This document shows positions 23,803 to 32,090 of a DNA stretch of 54,428 nt, piece by piece (the stretch's first letter is position 1; each line of letters starts with the position of its first letter). Location: positions 1 to 54,428 of IMG/VR virus record IMGVR_UViG_3300020122_000519; one strand, given 5' to 3'. This DNA is from a virus. The translations under genes were made by a program, and so were the position numbers. The notes beneath the pieces were generated by a model, which made no database searches, had not been told where the DNA came from, and saw nothing but the letters and a program-made list of their open reading frames with translations.

Positions 23803-24068
23803 ACGACGGGACCAATTGGGAGCACGTGGCTGGGTTTTGGAAGCGAGACTTCGACCAAGCCGTGCTTCGTCTAGATGTGGCGGAGAAGGAGAACAAGAAA
23901 CTGAAGGCCGCCCTCCGGTTGTGTGAGAAGGCGCTCAACGGAATCAAGTACTGCGACGCGATAGAGGGCGACGTGTTTTGCGAACACGCCGCGCCGCCAT
24001 GTCACAAGTGCGACAACTGCCGCGCCGCCCTCGCCGCTATCCGAGAGATGGGAGTCGGAGATGGCTGA
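23799..24068 (+). CDS. Coiled-coil protein with Cys cluster
   Basis: 89 aa, ATGA overlap. A helical N-terminus (EKENKKLKAALRLCEKAL) and CEHAAPPCHKCDNC in the C-terminal half suggest a zinc-stabilised hairpin. Confidence 0.6.
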   Translation: MNDGTNWEHVAGFWKRDFDQAVLRLDVAEKENKKLKAALRLCEKALNGIKYCDAIEGDVFCEHAAPPCHKCDNCRAALAAIREMGVGDG

Positions 24069-24276
24069 GTTCGAATGGGACCAGCGCGAGCGGTGGATTT
24101 CGAACCGTGGCAAGGGGCCGCTTCAAGCTCGCATTCTTTGTGTTGCGGATGGCGTAGCCACAATGGAGCGGTGGCGCGGCGGACGAAAGACGCGATTCAA
24201 GCTCTCGGTCCAATACCTACAATCCAGCAAATGCGGCTGGGTTCGCCGAGAGATGGGAGTGAGCACAGATGATTGA
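24061..24276 (+). CDS. Small basic protein
   Basis: 71 aa, overlapping both neighbours by 8 bases. Arg- and Trp-rich beta composition (RWRGGRKTRFKLSVQYL). Not recognised. Confidence 0.55.
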   Translation: MAEFEWDQRERWISNRGKGPLQARILCVADGVATMERWRGGRKTRFKLSVQYLQSSKCGWVRREMGVSTDD

Positions 24277-24730
24277 TCCAGAAGAAGAGCTTAAACAGTA
24301 CAGAGAAGCGCGTGCGCAAGTGTTTGCTGCCGGTAATTGGAAGCCTAGTGAGCTGTACCAAGCCGCGTATGACCTCCTGGCCGAGCGCGACTCCCTCCGC
24401 AAGGCGTTTCAAAACGCGGACGCCGATGCCAAGGACTTCAGGGCGCAGCGGGACTCCCTCCGAGAGCAGTTTGCGAAGGCGCTCGACCGCAAGGCGCAAG
24501 AACTCGAGGCGCTCAACTCGGTCAACGCCATGCGCTTGGGTGACGCGTTGGTACATCTCGAAGCCGCAAACGCGCGCATCGCGGCTCTCGAGGACTTCAT
24601 CCGGCAGTGGGAGTGGGACGGTGAAGTCGACGGAAAGCCGTGCTGCATCGAATGCGCGGCGCTCAAGGGCGCACTGCACCGCCCTGGGTGCGAACTGGCT
24701 ATGCTGCTCGATCTCAAGATTGAAACGTAA
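24269..24730 (+). CDS. Coiled-coil protein, last early gene
   Basis: 153 aa. Residues 35-115 are heptad-rich with two copies of RDSLRxxF-like segments, then CCIECAALKG. It ends at the convergent terminator. Function unknown. Confidence 0.65.
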   Translation: MIDPEEELKQYREARAQVFAAGNWKPSELYQAAYDLLAERDSLRKAFQNADADAKDFRAQRDSLREQFAKALDRKAQELEALNSVNAMRLGDALVHLEAANARIAALEDFIRQWEWDGEVDGKPCCIECAALKGALHRPGCELAMLLDLKIET

Positions 24731-24762
24731 AAAGGGCCCATACCCCGATGGTATGAGCCCCA
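24729..24762 (-). terminator. Intrinsic terminator of the leftward late operon
   Basis: GGGC-CATACC pairs with GGTATG-GCCC around a short loop with one internal mismatch. On the minus strand it runs directly into TTTTT. On the plus strand no T tract follows, so it serves mainly the late transcript. Confidence 0.88.
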
Positions 24763-24813
24763 ACCCCGTCGCTGTGCGGTCCACTTGCACCGGCCTACTT
24801 TTGGCGAAGGCCG

Positions 24814-24945
24814 TCAGGGTTGCCACTTGTCGCTGCGTGCGGCGCGGAAGACGAAGCCCACCAGGAAGCCGAGCAGGACGCCCACCGCTACGCAGGCGGC
24901 CTCGCGGTCTGTCTTGATCCCCACTGCGGAGAGCCACTCCGTCAC
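24814..24945 (-). CDS. 43-aa membrane protein
   Basis: GTG 24945 lies 4 bases after the previous stop. TEWLSAVGIKTDREAA leads into one membrane helix (CVAVGVLLGFLVGFVF) and a short basic tail (RAARSDKW). A C-terminal-in topology fits the positive-inside rule. It is the last gene before the terminator and could belong to the lysis set. Confidence 0.65.
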   Translation of the reverse strand: MTEWLSAVGIKTDREAACVAVGVLLGFLVGFVFRAARSDKWQP

Positions 24946-24949
24946 GGCT

Positions 24950-25477
24950 TCAGAAGTCGAGCGCGAGGACCGGGTGGAGTTCGACGCCGTTGGGCGCGAC
25001 GCCCGTCTGCCCGTGGAGCTTGTCGAAGAACGCGACGCCCGTGACGGTGACGGGCTTGGGTGTGCGCAGCTTCTTGAAGGCCGCCCCCACGCGCATGACT
25101 TTGAGCAGGGCGTGCCGCGCGGCGAGCATCTGCGCGGCCTGCTCCTTTGGGGCCCCGTCCAGACACCTCGGGGAGGGGACTTCGACGATCATCGTCTTCG
25201 AGGTGTCCGCCGGGTCCGCGATGACGACGTGGAAGTCCTGGTCCGCTTCCAACTTCGCGCCGATGAGCACCGCTTTGACTCGGTACACCACGCGCTCCGC
25301 CTGGGCCCTCGGTGCGTCGTCTTGCCAGGCGGGAGCGCCGTAGGCGCGGAGCTGCGTGACAGTCGCGTCTACTGGGTGTGAGAAGTCGATGGAAGTCGCG
25401 GCGGGGTCGGAGAGGGTCTTCACCGCCCACCTCTCCGTCCCACAGCCGAGAGCCAGTGCGAGCAGGGCGGCGATCAT
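24950..25477 (-). CDS. Secreted lipoprotein, unknown function
   Basis: 175 aa. A short signal peptide ends in a lipobox-like LALGC (Cys at residue 12). The mature part is beta-rich and ends with VTVTGVAFFDKLHGQTGVAP, a motif I associate with a family of bacterial exported proteins. Possibly an envelope protein made late in infection or in lysogens. It overlaps the peptidase gene by 4 bases. Confidence 0.75.
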   Translation of the reverse strand: MIAALLALALGCGTERWAVKTLSDPAATSIDFSHPVDATVTQLRAYGAPAWQDDAPRAQAERVVYRVKAVLIGAKLEADQDFHVVIADPADTSKTMIVEVPSPRCLDGAPKEQAAQMLAARHALLKVMRVGAAFKKLRTPKPVTVTGVAFFDKLHGQTGVAPNGVELHPVLALDF

Positions 25478-26268
25478 GCGGGCGTCGTCCAGGCTTCAGA
25501 CCAGCAGAGCGGCAGATACTCGAGCGGCATGAGGCAGTACCCGTCGAGCCCCCACGACGGGCCCCAGGAATTCTTGCAGAGGACGTACTTCTTGCCGTTG
25601 AGCGTGAGGTAGCCGGGACTGCACAGGCAGTGCCCACCGAGCACGCCTTCCTTGCTCGTGTCGGGCATGGGGACGATTCCGTCCGCGCCGGTGCTCTCAA
25701 AGCTCGCAAACACGGTGAATCCGAAGACCACGGGCTTGGGCTCGGCGAGCACGGCCAGGACGTTGTCCGGGTTGGTGTAGTCGACCTGCTGAGGCAGTCC
25801 GCAGCGGTACGGCTGCGCGGCCACGTCGCAACCCGAATTCGGCGCCTGGGACGGGTCTCCGGTGTACGGCAGCCACGTCTCTGGGCAGGTGCCCCACTTG
25901 TAGAGCGTGGCCATCGTGTCCGCCACGGAGGCGCCGGCGTCGGCGGGGAAGGTCCCCTCTGCCATCCGGGTGCGGGCGTAGATGTAGGCCGGGGATAGGT
26001 CTCCGCCGAGAGGGGTCGAGCTCTTCCCCCACAAGGCGCAGTTGATCTCCTTGAAGGCCGCCTCCCCGTGCCCCGTGCAGCTCCCTTCCTGGCCCTGGTC
26101 GCGGACAGGGCGGCAGAGCGGGCGCATGTCGACGCTGTCCGGGAGCTGGACCGCCTTGGGTTCGTACTTCGGTGCGGCCTTGAGGAGCCAGTGGTCTGCG
26201 GGCGGCGGCCGGTAGTCGTACCTCCGGCCGAGGACTGACTTCGCGGGCTTCGGCATGAGCATCGTCAT
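25474..26268 (-). CDS. Papain-family (C1A) cysteine peptidase
   Basis: 264 aa from ATG 26268 (GTG 26271 possible). RDQGQEGSCTGHG holds catalytic Cys64 in the GSCT form common in bacterial C1A enzymes. GGHCLC gives His213 and KNSWGPSWGLDGY gives Asn233. All of the Cys-His-Asn triad is present. No signal peptide is evident. It sits between envelope and lysis genes, so it may act during lysis or virion entry, or on host proteins. Confidence 0.88.
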   Translation of the reverse strand: MTMLMPKPAKSVLGRRYDYRPPPADHWLLKAAPKYEPKAVQLPDSVDMRPLCRPVRDQGQEGSCTGHGEAAFKEINCALWGKSSTPLGGDLSPAYIYARTRMAEGTFPADAGASVADTMATLYKWGTCPETWLPYTGDPSQAPNSGCDVAAQPYRCGLPQQVDYTNPDNVLAVLAEPKPVVFGFTVFASFESTGADGIVPMPDTSKEGVLGGHCLCSPGYLTLNGKKYVLCKNSWGPSWGLDGYCLMPLEYLPLCWSEAWTTPA

Positions 26269-27047
26269 CACCAGGCCCCGAAGTAGATGGTGTTCCCGCG
26301 GAGCACCGCCGCACCCTCGGCGCTCTTGGTGGGCAGAAGCCCGAAGTTGATGGAGAGGTGCCCACCGACGAAGTAGCCCTGCCCTGCCGGCAGGATGCCG
26401 CCACCGCCGTCCAACAGGTGCTTGCCCACGGAGAGGCACACCAGCGAACTCAGCGTGCACAGCCCCAGCGCGCCGGAGAGCTCGCCGAACTCTTGGCCGG
26501 AGTTGGAGGTGACGCGGGTCCCGAAGGCCATCAGCGCCAGGTCGAACATGTCGTACGTGCGCCCGAAGAACTGCCCCTCGAGCCGGGTGTCTGAGAACGA
26601 GACTTGGAGCCCCGCCCCGGCGAGGACCTGGACCGGGTTGGGGTTGGCGCCTAGGTCCACCAGCACCATCGGGAAGGTCGGCCCCAGCTGGTAGGTGACG
26701 TCCGCGCGGGCTTTCCCCGGGGCAAGAAGAGCGGCCGCCAGAGCGATGGCGACGAGAGCCTTCGCGGCGCCCCCGCCACTTTGGATTGGCGATGGCTTGG
26801 CGTGGTCGGGGGTGAGCGCGAGTGTGTTCAAGAAGCTGCTCTTGCAGAGCGCGTCGAGCCAGGCTGCGGCGTAGAGCAGCTCCCCGTCCGCCTTTTTGAG
26901 CGACGGGAAGAACTTGACCAGGATGGCCGTGCCCTTCTCGAGGGCCTTGATGAGGAAGGACGCCGCGGCGACGACGCCCAAGACGGACGCGACCAAGCCC
27001 TGCCAGTTCTGCTGCACGAAGACGAACAGCGAAGAGATGAAACCCAT
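26268..27047 (-). CDS. Two-part membrane/exported protein, holin-like N-terminus
   Basis: 259 aa from ATG 27047 with AGGAGG upstream. Residues 13-35 (LVASVLGVVAAASFLI) are a membrane helix in a holin-like region. A second signal-like segment at ~105-125 (LVAIALAAALLAP, then KARADV) resembles a signal peptide with an Ala-x-Ala cleavage site. After it comes a Gly/Phe-rich beta region (130-259) like outer-membrane proteins. It could be a fusion of two reading units. Confidence 0.6.
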   Translation of the reverse strand: MGFISSLFVFVQQNWQGLVASVLGVVAAASFLIKALEKGTAILVKFFPSLKKADGELLYAAAWLDALCKSSFLNTLALTPDHAKPSPIQSGGGAAKALVAIALAAALLAPGKARADVTYQLGPTFPMVLVDLGANPNPVQVLAGAGLQVSFSDTRLEGQFFGRTYDMFDLALMAFGTRVTSNSGQEFGELSGALGLCTLSSLVCLSVGKHLLDGGGGILPAGQGYFVGGHLSINFGLLPTKSAEGAAVLRGNTIYFGAW

Positions 27048-27052
27048 GTCCT

Positions 27053-27622
27053 TCAACCTCCTGTTGGTGGTGCTGCTTGCGACATCTGCGCTTGGACCCA
27101 GCCGACGACGTCCGCGAGGACGATGCTGGACCCCGGACAATCTCGATGGGTGGTGGCTGGATCCTGATGGTGTAAGCGGAGCGTGGACGGCTCGAGTCCT
27201 GCGGCGCGGTGGAGCGTGGCCAGGCCTGAGGCCAGGTTCGCGCGCATGCCTTCGGGGAGCTGCTCGAGCGAGAAGTCGCCGATCATCTCCACGCCCCAGG
27301 ACACCGCGTTCCAGCTCGGGGAGTGGACCCCGGGCGCGGTGAGTGGGGTGAAGACCCAGATTCCTTCAGGCTCCACGAAGAGGTGGGGCCCGGCGTGCCA
27401 CTTGAGCTCGTCCCGGTAGTACTTGACGAAGCCGCGCATGTGCGAGTCGCCCGGGAAGTCGGGCCAGAAGTCCCGGCCCGGCACGCGCACGGAGAGCGTC
27501 GGGTCGTAGGAGTTGTGGAGGACCACGAAGCTCGGGCGCCAAGCGGTGATTGTGAGACCGCGCACGTAGGCGTCGAAGTCCGCAGCGCTGAAGCGCTTGC
27601 AGATAGGCGTGGTCCAGGGCAT
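27053..27622 (-). CDS. Endolysin, N-acetylmuramoyl-L-alanine amidase
   Basis: 189 aa amidase_2 fold. FVVLHNSYDPT supplies zinc His36, GVEMIGDF supplies Glu112, and LHHQDPATTHRDCPGS supplies the second His and Cys162. There is no signal peptide, so a holin or similar is needed for release. Cleaves the peptide stem of peptidoglycan at lysis. Confidence 0.92.
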   Translation of the reverse strand: MPWTTPICKRFSAADFDAYVRGLTITAWRPSFVVLHNSYDPTLSVRVPGRDFWPDFPGDSHMRGFVKYYRDELKWHAGPHLFVEPEGIWVFTPLTAPGVHSPSWNAVSWGVEMIGDFSLEQLPEGMRANLASGLATLHRAAGLEPSTLRLHHQDPATTHRDCPGSSIVLADVVGWVQAQMSQAAPPTGG

Positions 27623-27628
27623 GTGGAG

Positions 27629-27823
27629 CTACCGGTCGCGGCAGGGGTGCTTGGTGCTGCGGTCGCAGGGCGGGAGCCGGCGCGGTGGGTCGACGAGTTG
27701 GACGCACGTCTCCGTCACGCCGGCATCGCACTCAGGGTAGACCTTGGCGAAGACGGAGCGCTCGGAGCCCTTGGACTCAAAGCACGCCCCGCTACAGCTC
27801 GACGCGCTTAGTAGTGCGGTCAT
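27629..27823 (-). CDS. Candidate outer-membrane spanin lipoprotein
   Basis: 64 aa from ATG 27823, overlapping out of frame the end of the upstream membrane gene by 32 bases. SASSC at residues 6-10 could be a lipobox, followed by QLVDPPRRLPPC. Overlapping frames and a Pro-rich lipoprotein are typical of Rz1. The signal segment is short, and an upstream non-ATG start would improve it. Confidence 0.5.
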   Translation of the reverse strand: MTALLSASSCSGACFESKGSERSVFAKVYPECDAGVTETCVQLVDPPRRLPPCDRSTKHPCRDR

Positions 27824-28046
27824 GAGTAACGCGCTTCGCAGCGTCCCGCGCCGCGCGGATTTGGATCTCCCACCGGCCGAAGAGAAATGGGATGCCTTCC
27901 GCTGAATGGAGGTGTCGAAACTTCCTCCGCCACAGTCGCCCCTTGAAGTGCTCGAGCGCTGCGCCTGCGGCGAGACCGACGAGAAGGATTTCGACGCCGA
28001 GGAGGGCGTGCTCCCAGGTGAGCGCGGTCCAGTCGATGATGGCCAT
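27792..28046 (-). CDS. Small membrane protein, candidate inner spanin or holin
   Basis: 84 aa with GGGGTGAGG upstream. One membrane helix at residues 12-31 (HALLGVEILLVGLAAGAAL), then a very basic helical tail. Gene overlap with the following lipoprotein suggests an Rz-type partner. The basic tail would favour a cytoplasmic C-terminus, which fits a holin better. Confidence 0.6.
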   Translation of the reverse strand: MAIIDWTALTWEHALLGVEILLVGLAAGAALEHFKGRLWRRKFRHLHSAEGIPFLFGRWEIQIRAARDAAKRVTHDRTTKRVEL

Positions 28047-28049
28047 GCC

Positions 28050-28406
28050 TCACCCCCCATCGGTCGGAACCTTTCCGAATGGACGAGTCTCTTCGCGGCG
28101 GTAGAGCTCGAGCTTCTGGTGCGACTCGCGGAGCATCTTGGCGAGGTCCTTCAGGTCGTCAATCTCGCCCTCGATGAACGCCACGCGCTTCTCGAACGCT
28201 GCCATTCGGGCTGCGTCTTGGCCGCGCTCGCGGGCTTGAAGGTCGAACTTGGCCTCCAGCCTGGCGATGGAGATGCGCAGTTCTTCGACGGCGGCAACCA
28301 AGTCTTCGCGGCCATCCATCCGCAAATGGATGCGACGCAGCTCGCCCCGAATCTCGTTGAGGGTGGAGAGCAGAGGGTCATTGACCACTGGCGTCTTGTC
28401 GCTCAC
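28050..28406 (-). CDS. Coiled-coil protein
   Basis: 118 aa from GTG 28406 (GTGA overlap). Residues 12-105 are nearly continuous heptads (LSTLNEIRGELRRIHLRM, AFIEGEIDDLKDLAKM). No membrane segment. Possibly a lysis or tail accessory protein. Confidence 0.65.
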   Translation of the reverse strand: MSDKTPVVNDPLLSTLNEIRGELRRIHLRMDGREDLVAAVEELRISIARLEAKFDLQARERGQDAARMAAFEKRVAFIEGEIDDLKDLAKMLRESHQKLELYRREETRPFGKVPTDGG

Positions 28407-28645
28407 GGTTTGCCCTCGAGCTTCTTGAGCTTCTCTTCCAACTCGGCGATCCGCGCGTCCTGCTTGCGGTTGTAGTTCCACAAGCCCTTGGTCTCGAGGA
28501 AGAATCGGGCGATGTACCCGACCGCCACGATGATGGCGGCGATGGCGCTGAAGATCCTGCCCAGGTCGGCCCCGGCGAAGACACCGGCCATGAGCACCGG
28601 GAGGCCGATTCCGGTCCCGGCCGACTCCACCATTCGCGGAGACAT
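28403..28645 (-). CDS. Holin-like small membrane protein
   Basis: 80 aa from ATG 28645. Hydrophobic segments at ~12-30 and 29-50 (IFSAIAAIIVAVGYIARFFL), then a charged helical tail with RKQDARIAELEEKLKKLEG. The size, two possible helices and charged C-terminus fit holins. It is the first gene of the lysis block. Confidence 0.65.
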   Translation of the reverse strand: MSPRMVESAGTGIGLPVLMAGVFAGADLGRIFSAIAAIIVAVGYIARFFLETKGLWNYNRKQDARIAELEEKLKKLEGKP

Positions 28646-28692
28646 ATGGAATTCCGAAGGTCTCAAGGCTAGGTGTAGTGGCAGATCAGGAC

Positions 28693-30531
28693 TTACGGCT
28701 GCTGCTCGAGAGTCCAAGTGACCGAGTTGGCGGTGCAGGTAGCGGTCACGCAGCACAGGTGGAGCTGGATCGTCCCCGCCGCAGAGGCGTAGCAGCTCCA
28801 GGTGGCCCCGCCCGCGCTTGTTGGCGTCGAGTGTGGCGAGACGTAACAAGGTACGTCCACAAGCGAACCCGGAGTCGTCTCGGCAGTATCAGCGCAACCC
28901 GTGGACGCTGGCACGGTGGTGGCGGCTGTGATGAACTTGTGCGCGCCTCCGATGGTGCCGAACTGAATGTTTTTGTCGCTGCCGACATCGGTGTACTTGA
29001 TGTTTGATGTGCAACTCGGGTCTTGGCAGATTTGAGCAGTCGTCCCGCCCACGAGGTTGTTGATGGCGCCCGAAGCGAAATAGGTGCTCGCGGGTCCTAT
29101 GATTTTGAGTCCGAACGTTCCGCCGTCCCCCTGGTTGGACGTCATGTAGAGGTAGTTGTTCGGTTCGAGCAGGATGCCCGTGGTCGCGCCAGCGGCGCCC
29201 TCAAAGTCACTCGAGGCGATGAGTGCAGAGGTTCCGATGCTTGCGGCGATGGTGCCAGAGGTGTTTGCGTTGCCTATCGCGACTCCCACCTGGGTGAAGC
29301 CGTTGATAGTGTCGTCGAATTCGGAGAAGAGGCGAACGCCGATCAAGTTGTAGCCGGTGCGCACGCCGTGCGTGTACATGCTGTTCAGCCCGGAAATCAG
29401 CTCGGCTGGCCCAGGCACGTACGACAGTCCGTCGTACATGATGCACCCGGAAGATGCGTCGATCTTCCCCGAGACGTTCCCGGTTATCAGCGCTGTGTGT
29501 CCAGGGTAGGCGTCGATTCCGAAGAGACAATTCCCGCCGAAGATGGTGTTGCTGAAGAGACTCATCCTCCCGACGTTCTGCCAAGTGGCGAAGGCCTCAA
29601 ACCCGGCGGTGTTCGAGTTCCACCTGAGATGAACTGCATCGGAGTTGGCGGCGTAGAAACTACTGTTGGACGCAGCATCGTTGAAGTCGAAATTCGTGAA
29701 GGCTACCGGGGCCTGAGGCGAGCAATAACCGTTCGCCTCGTTCCCCCCGAGCGTGAAAGCCCCGGTCTGAGCCTCACTCCGCATGCCCGATATGATTATC
29801 CCGGCGGAGTCGTTCGCCTGCCCCGAATAGGAGCCCATCAGTCCGGTGGGGTTCGGGCCGTTCGGGATGGCGCAATCGGTCGTGATGTGCGTCGCGTTGG
29901 CGAGGATGGCGAACGTGCTGGCATTTGTCGGCAATGTGTACTCTGCGAAGGGCGAGCAAATTGGCGTGATGATTTGCATCATCGGCCAGAAAGCCGTGCT
30001 TCCGGAGTAGCCGCCCGCCAGCGTGAGGACCGTGGCAGTGTTTGAGGCGATGACCAATGTCTCTCCAGCGCCTGGGCCGGCCGTGACCTTGAACAAGAGT
30101 CCGCGCAGGGCATTGGTGGTCCACCCCGCGCCGGTAACTGTCACCGTAGGCAGCACGCCAGGCACGTTCGTGATGTCTGTCGCGCTCGCGACGGTGCCCG
30201 TCTGAGCGCCGGTGATCGACGCTGCGGCGGTCGCGCCGTGTACCCAGAGCGAACCGTAGGAGCCGGATGCATAGTCAGACGAGAATGTGAATCCGTCCCA
30301 CGTGGAACAGTTGAAGTTGCCCGCTCCCACCGAGACCTCGATCGGGTGGTCGACGTACTTCGGGATCGAGCGCTCTGCGGCCTGCATCGCCCCCGCGCCC
30401 TGACTTGAGCTGACCGAGATGACCTGAGCGCCAGTGGTAGTCCCGACAGGAGAGGGGATGGGCGAAGGGAGGACCTGCGCCAACGCGGCGCTCGCCAAGA
30501 GACTGGTCGCAACGGAGACTCTCAGCGACAT
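28693..30531 (-). CDS. Exported fibre-like or beta-helix protein
   Basis: 612 aa. A clear signal peptide (MSLRVSVATSLLASAALA, cleavage before QV) is followed by long Ser/Thr/Ala/Gly/Asn-rich beta repeats as in tail spikes and pectate-lyase folds. The C-terminus is Cys-rich. Fibres of phages do not normally carry signal peptides. It may be an envelope-located receptor-like or exclusion protein, or an exported glycan-binding protein. It overlaps the upstream small lipoprotein gene by 10 bases. Confidence 0.7.
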   Translation of the reverse strand: MSLRVSVATSLLASAALAQVLPSPIPSPVGTTTGAQVISVSSSQGAGAMQAAERSIPKYVDHPIEVSVGAGNFNCSTWDGFTFSSDYASGSYGSLWVHGATAAASITGAQTGTVASATDITNVPGVLPTVTVTGAGWTTNALRGLLFKVTAGPGAGETLVIASNTATVLTLAGGYSGSTAFWPMMQIITPICSPFAEYTLPTNASTFAILANATHITTDCAIPNGPNPTGLMGSYSGQANDSAGIIISGMRSEAQTGAFTLGGNEANGYCSPQAPVAFTNFDFNDAASNSSFYAANSDAVHLRWNSNTAGFEAFATWQNVGRMSLFSNTIFGGNCLFGIDAYPGHTALITGNVSGKIDASSGCIMYDGLSYVPGPAELISGLNSMYTHGVRTGYNLIGVRLFSEFDDTINGFTQVGVAIGNANTSGTIAASIGTSALIASSDFEGAAGATTGILLEPNNYLYMTSNQGDGGTFGLKIIGPASTYFASGAINNLVGGTTAQICQDPSCTSNIKYTDVGSDKNIQFGTIGGAHKFITAATTVPASTGCADTAETTPGSLVDVPCYVSPHSTPTSAGGATWSCYASAAGTIQLHLCCVTATCTANSVTWTLEQQP

Positions 30532-30680
30532 GGGACCTCCTTCACAGTCTTCCCGTCAGGTTGGAGCACGTGGCACGTGGCCGGGGGCGGCTGCTTCGGA
30601 GGAGGGGGAGGGACGGGCTTCTTGGGCTTCGCCGCGGCGCAGGCGACGAGCAGGAGCAGCGACAGGACGAGGTTCCTCAT
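30522..30680 (-). CDS. Pro-rich small lipoprotein (Rz1-like)
   Basis: 52 aa from ATG 30680 (ATGA overlap). A hydrophobic leader LVLSLLLLVAC ends in a good lipobox (LVAC, Cys14). KPKKPVPPPPPKQPPP follows and a Cys-bounded tail ends the protein. This is the composition of outer-membrane spanin subunits. It is a second candidate besides the one at 27.7 kb and lies outside the lysis block. Confidence 0.65.
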   Translation of the reverse strand: MRNLVLSLLLLVACAAAKPKKPVPPPPPKQPPPATCHVLQPDGKTVKEVPCR

Positions 30681-31126
30681 TGCTGTCCCGCCTCCACAGT
30701 CATGAGGATTCCGCCATCCCAACTCCCACCGGAGCAGGTGACGCCGCTGCTGGCGTAGAGCCACCGGCCGAAGGGCTGGGCGACCTGGAGTTCGGGCCCC
30801 ATCGAGTACGCCGCCCCAGTCGGGAAGGTGAAATTCGCGTAGGTCGGCGCCGCCACCCAAGATGCTTGAGCCGGCGAGTAGTAGTAGCCGACCGCGCTCC
30901 CAGCCGTGAATGTTGAGGAGTCCGAGCACTTCGCGAGGGCGTGGAAGCTGATGGTGCCGCCCAGAGAGAAGCCCTGGGTGGCGGAGTTGGGGGCCGCGCG
31001 GGTGCCCGCTTGCACCTCGGTCCAGATGATTTGAGCCAGGGGGCCCGTCCACACGGCCGCGTAGGCCGCGCTCAGGGCGAACCCCAGCGTCGCGGCGAGC
31101 GCCGCGAGGAGTCTTTTAGGTGACAT
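30677..31126 (-). CDS. Exported protein with signal peptide
   Basis: 149 aa with GAGAGGT upstream. Signal peptide 1-23 (LLAALAATLGFALSAAYA). The mature part is beta-rich (YYYSPAQASWVAAP, FTFPTGAAYSMGPEL). The end, YASSGVTCSGGSWDGGILM, resembles the end of the exported protein at 46.2-46.7 kb. Function unknown. Confidence 0.7.
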   Translation of the reverse strand: MSPKRLLAALAATLGFALSAAYAAVWTGPLAQIIWTEVQAGTRAAPNSATQGFSLGGTISFHALAKCSDSSTFTAGSAVGYYYSPAQASWVAAPTYANFTFPTGAAYSMGPELQVAQPFGRWLYASSGVTCSGGSWDGGILMTVEAGQQ

Positions 31127-31181
31127 TGGAGTACCTCTCGTTACGTGGTTTGGCTTTTGTGCGGCTTCGGCCTATTCAGTC

Positions 31182-31688
31182 GTGATGCCGAAGCGTCGTC
31201 CAATTGCTGATCGCTTCTGGGAGAAGGTCGACAAGAACGGCCCGACGATGCCGAACATGGACACGCCTTGCTGGCTGTGGACGGGTCGCCGAGACGCCAA
31301 TGGCTACGGGCGACTTCCTATTCGAAACGGCAGGGCGCGGAGGCCCACTCTCGCGCATCGCATTGGATTCGAAGTGCAGGGCGGGGTCTTGACTACCGAG
31401 AAACCCAACGTGCTGCATCATTGCGACAACCGGGTGTGCGTCAGGGGCGACCATCTGTTTCCCGGGACGCCGTACGACAACAATTTCGACGCCAGAACCA
31501 AGGGTCGAGCGCGTTGGGCTAATGGAGAGACTCATGTTCGCGCCAAGCTGACGGCCGAAAACGTGCGGGAGATCAAAAAGCTGCTCGCTGAGGGGAGAAC
31601 GCAAGCCCAGTTGGCTGTGCTCTTTGGTGTGACACCGGCAAACATCTGGAAGATCGCCTCTGGGAACGGTTGGCGTTCGCTTGGTTAG
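31182..31688 (+). CDS. HNH homing-type endonuclease
   Basis: 168 aa (GTG 31182 or ATG 31185) on the strand opposite to the late operon. CWLWTGRRDANGYGRL, AHRIGFE, LHHCDNRVCVRGDHLFPGTPYDN give the HNH_3-type metal fold. A C-terminal HTH follows (AENVREIKKLL, then QAQLAVLFGVTPANIWKIAS). Related to the HNH gene at 33.5-34.0 kb. Typical self-mobile insertion. Confidence 0.92.
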   Translation: MMPKRRPIADRFWEKVDKNGPTMPNMDTPCWLWTGRRDANGYGRLPIRNGRARRPTLAHRIGFEVQGGVLTTEKPNVLHHCDNRVCVRGDHLFPGTPYDNNFDARTKGRARWANGETHVRAKLTAENVREIKKLLAEGRTQAQLAVLFGVTPANIWKIASGNGWRSLG

Positions 31689-31739
31689 GGACTGAAACAT
31701 CGTTCAGTTGAGGATCGGGCTCGGAAGGGGAGACGATTC

Positions 31740-32090
31740 GTGATGCGCGGGCAGGGGTCGCTCCCTATGCCTCGTCACCTCGGCGAGGCGCCCGCGGCAG
31801 TCACAAAACCGAGGAGCGATGCGAGGATCGCTGTGCAAAACCAGAAACTGTCGTCTTACGTCGCTGATGCCGTGTCGAAGGGCTGGCGACTGGAGCAGCA
31901 AACGGACTCGTCCGTTTCGCTCCTGGTCGGTAGGCCCACCAACCATCTCCTGCACTTCTTCATCGGCGTCTTCACCTGCGGCCTGTGGTGGGCGGTGTGG
32001 TTGATCATCGGGCTGACAAACAAGCAGGAGCGCATCTTCGCTTCGATTGACGAAAGCGGAGAGGTCAAGACGACGCGGGTTGCGATATGA
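31740..32090 (+). CDS. Membrane protein, cargo (moron) candidate
   Basis: 116 aa from GTG 31740 with AAGGGGAG upstream. Residues 40-65 form a soluble strand region (SKGWRLEQQTDSSVSLLVG). Then one long hydrophobic span (LLHFFIGVFTCGLWWAVWLIIGL, in two helices) and a short tail. Opposite orientation to the late genes suggests lysogenic expression, for example superinfection exclusion. Confidence 0.7.
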   Translation: MMRGQGSLPMPRHLGEAPAAVTKPRSDARIAVQNQKLSSYVADAVSKGWRLEQQTDSSVSLLVGRPTNHLLHFFIGVFTCGLWWAVWLIIGLTNKQERIFASIDESGEVKTTRVAI

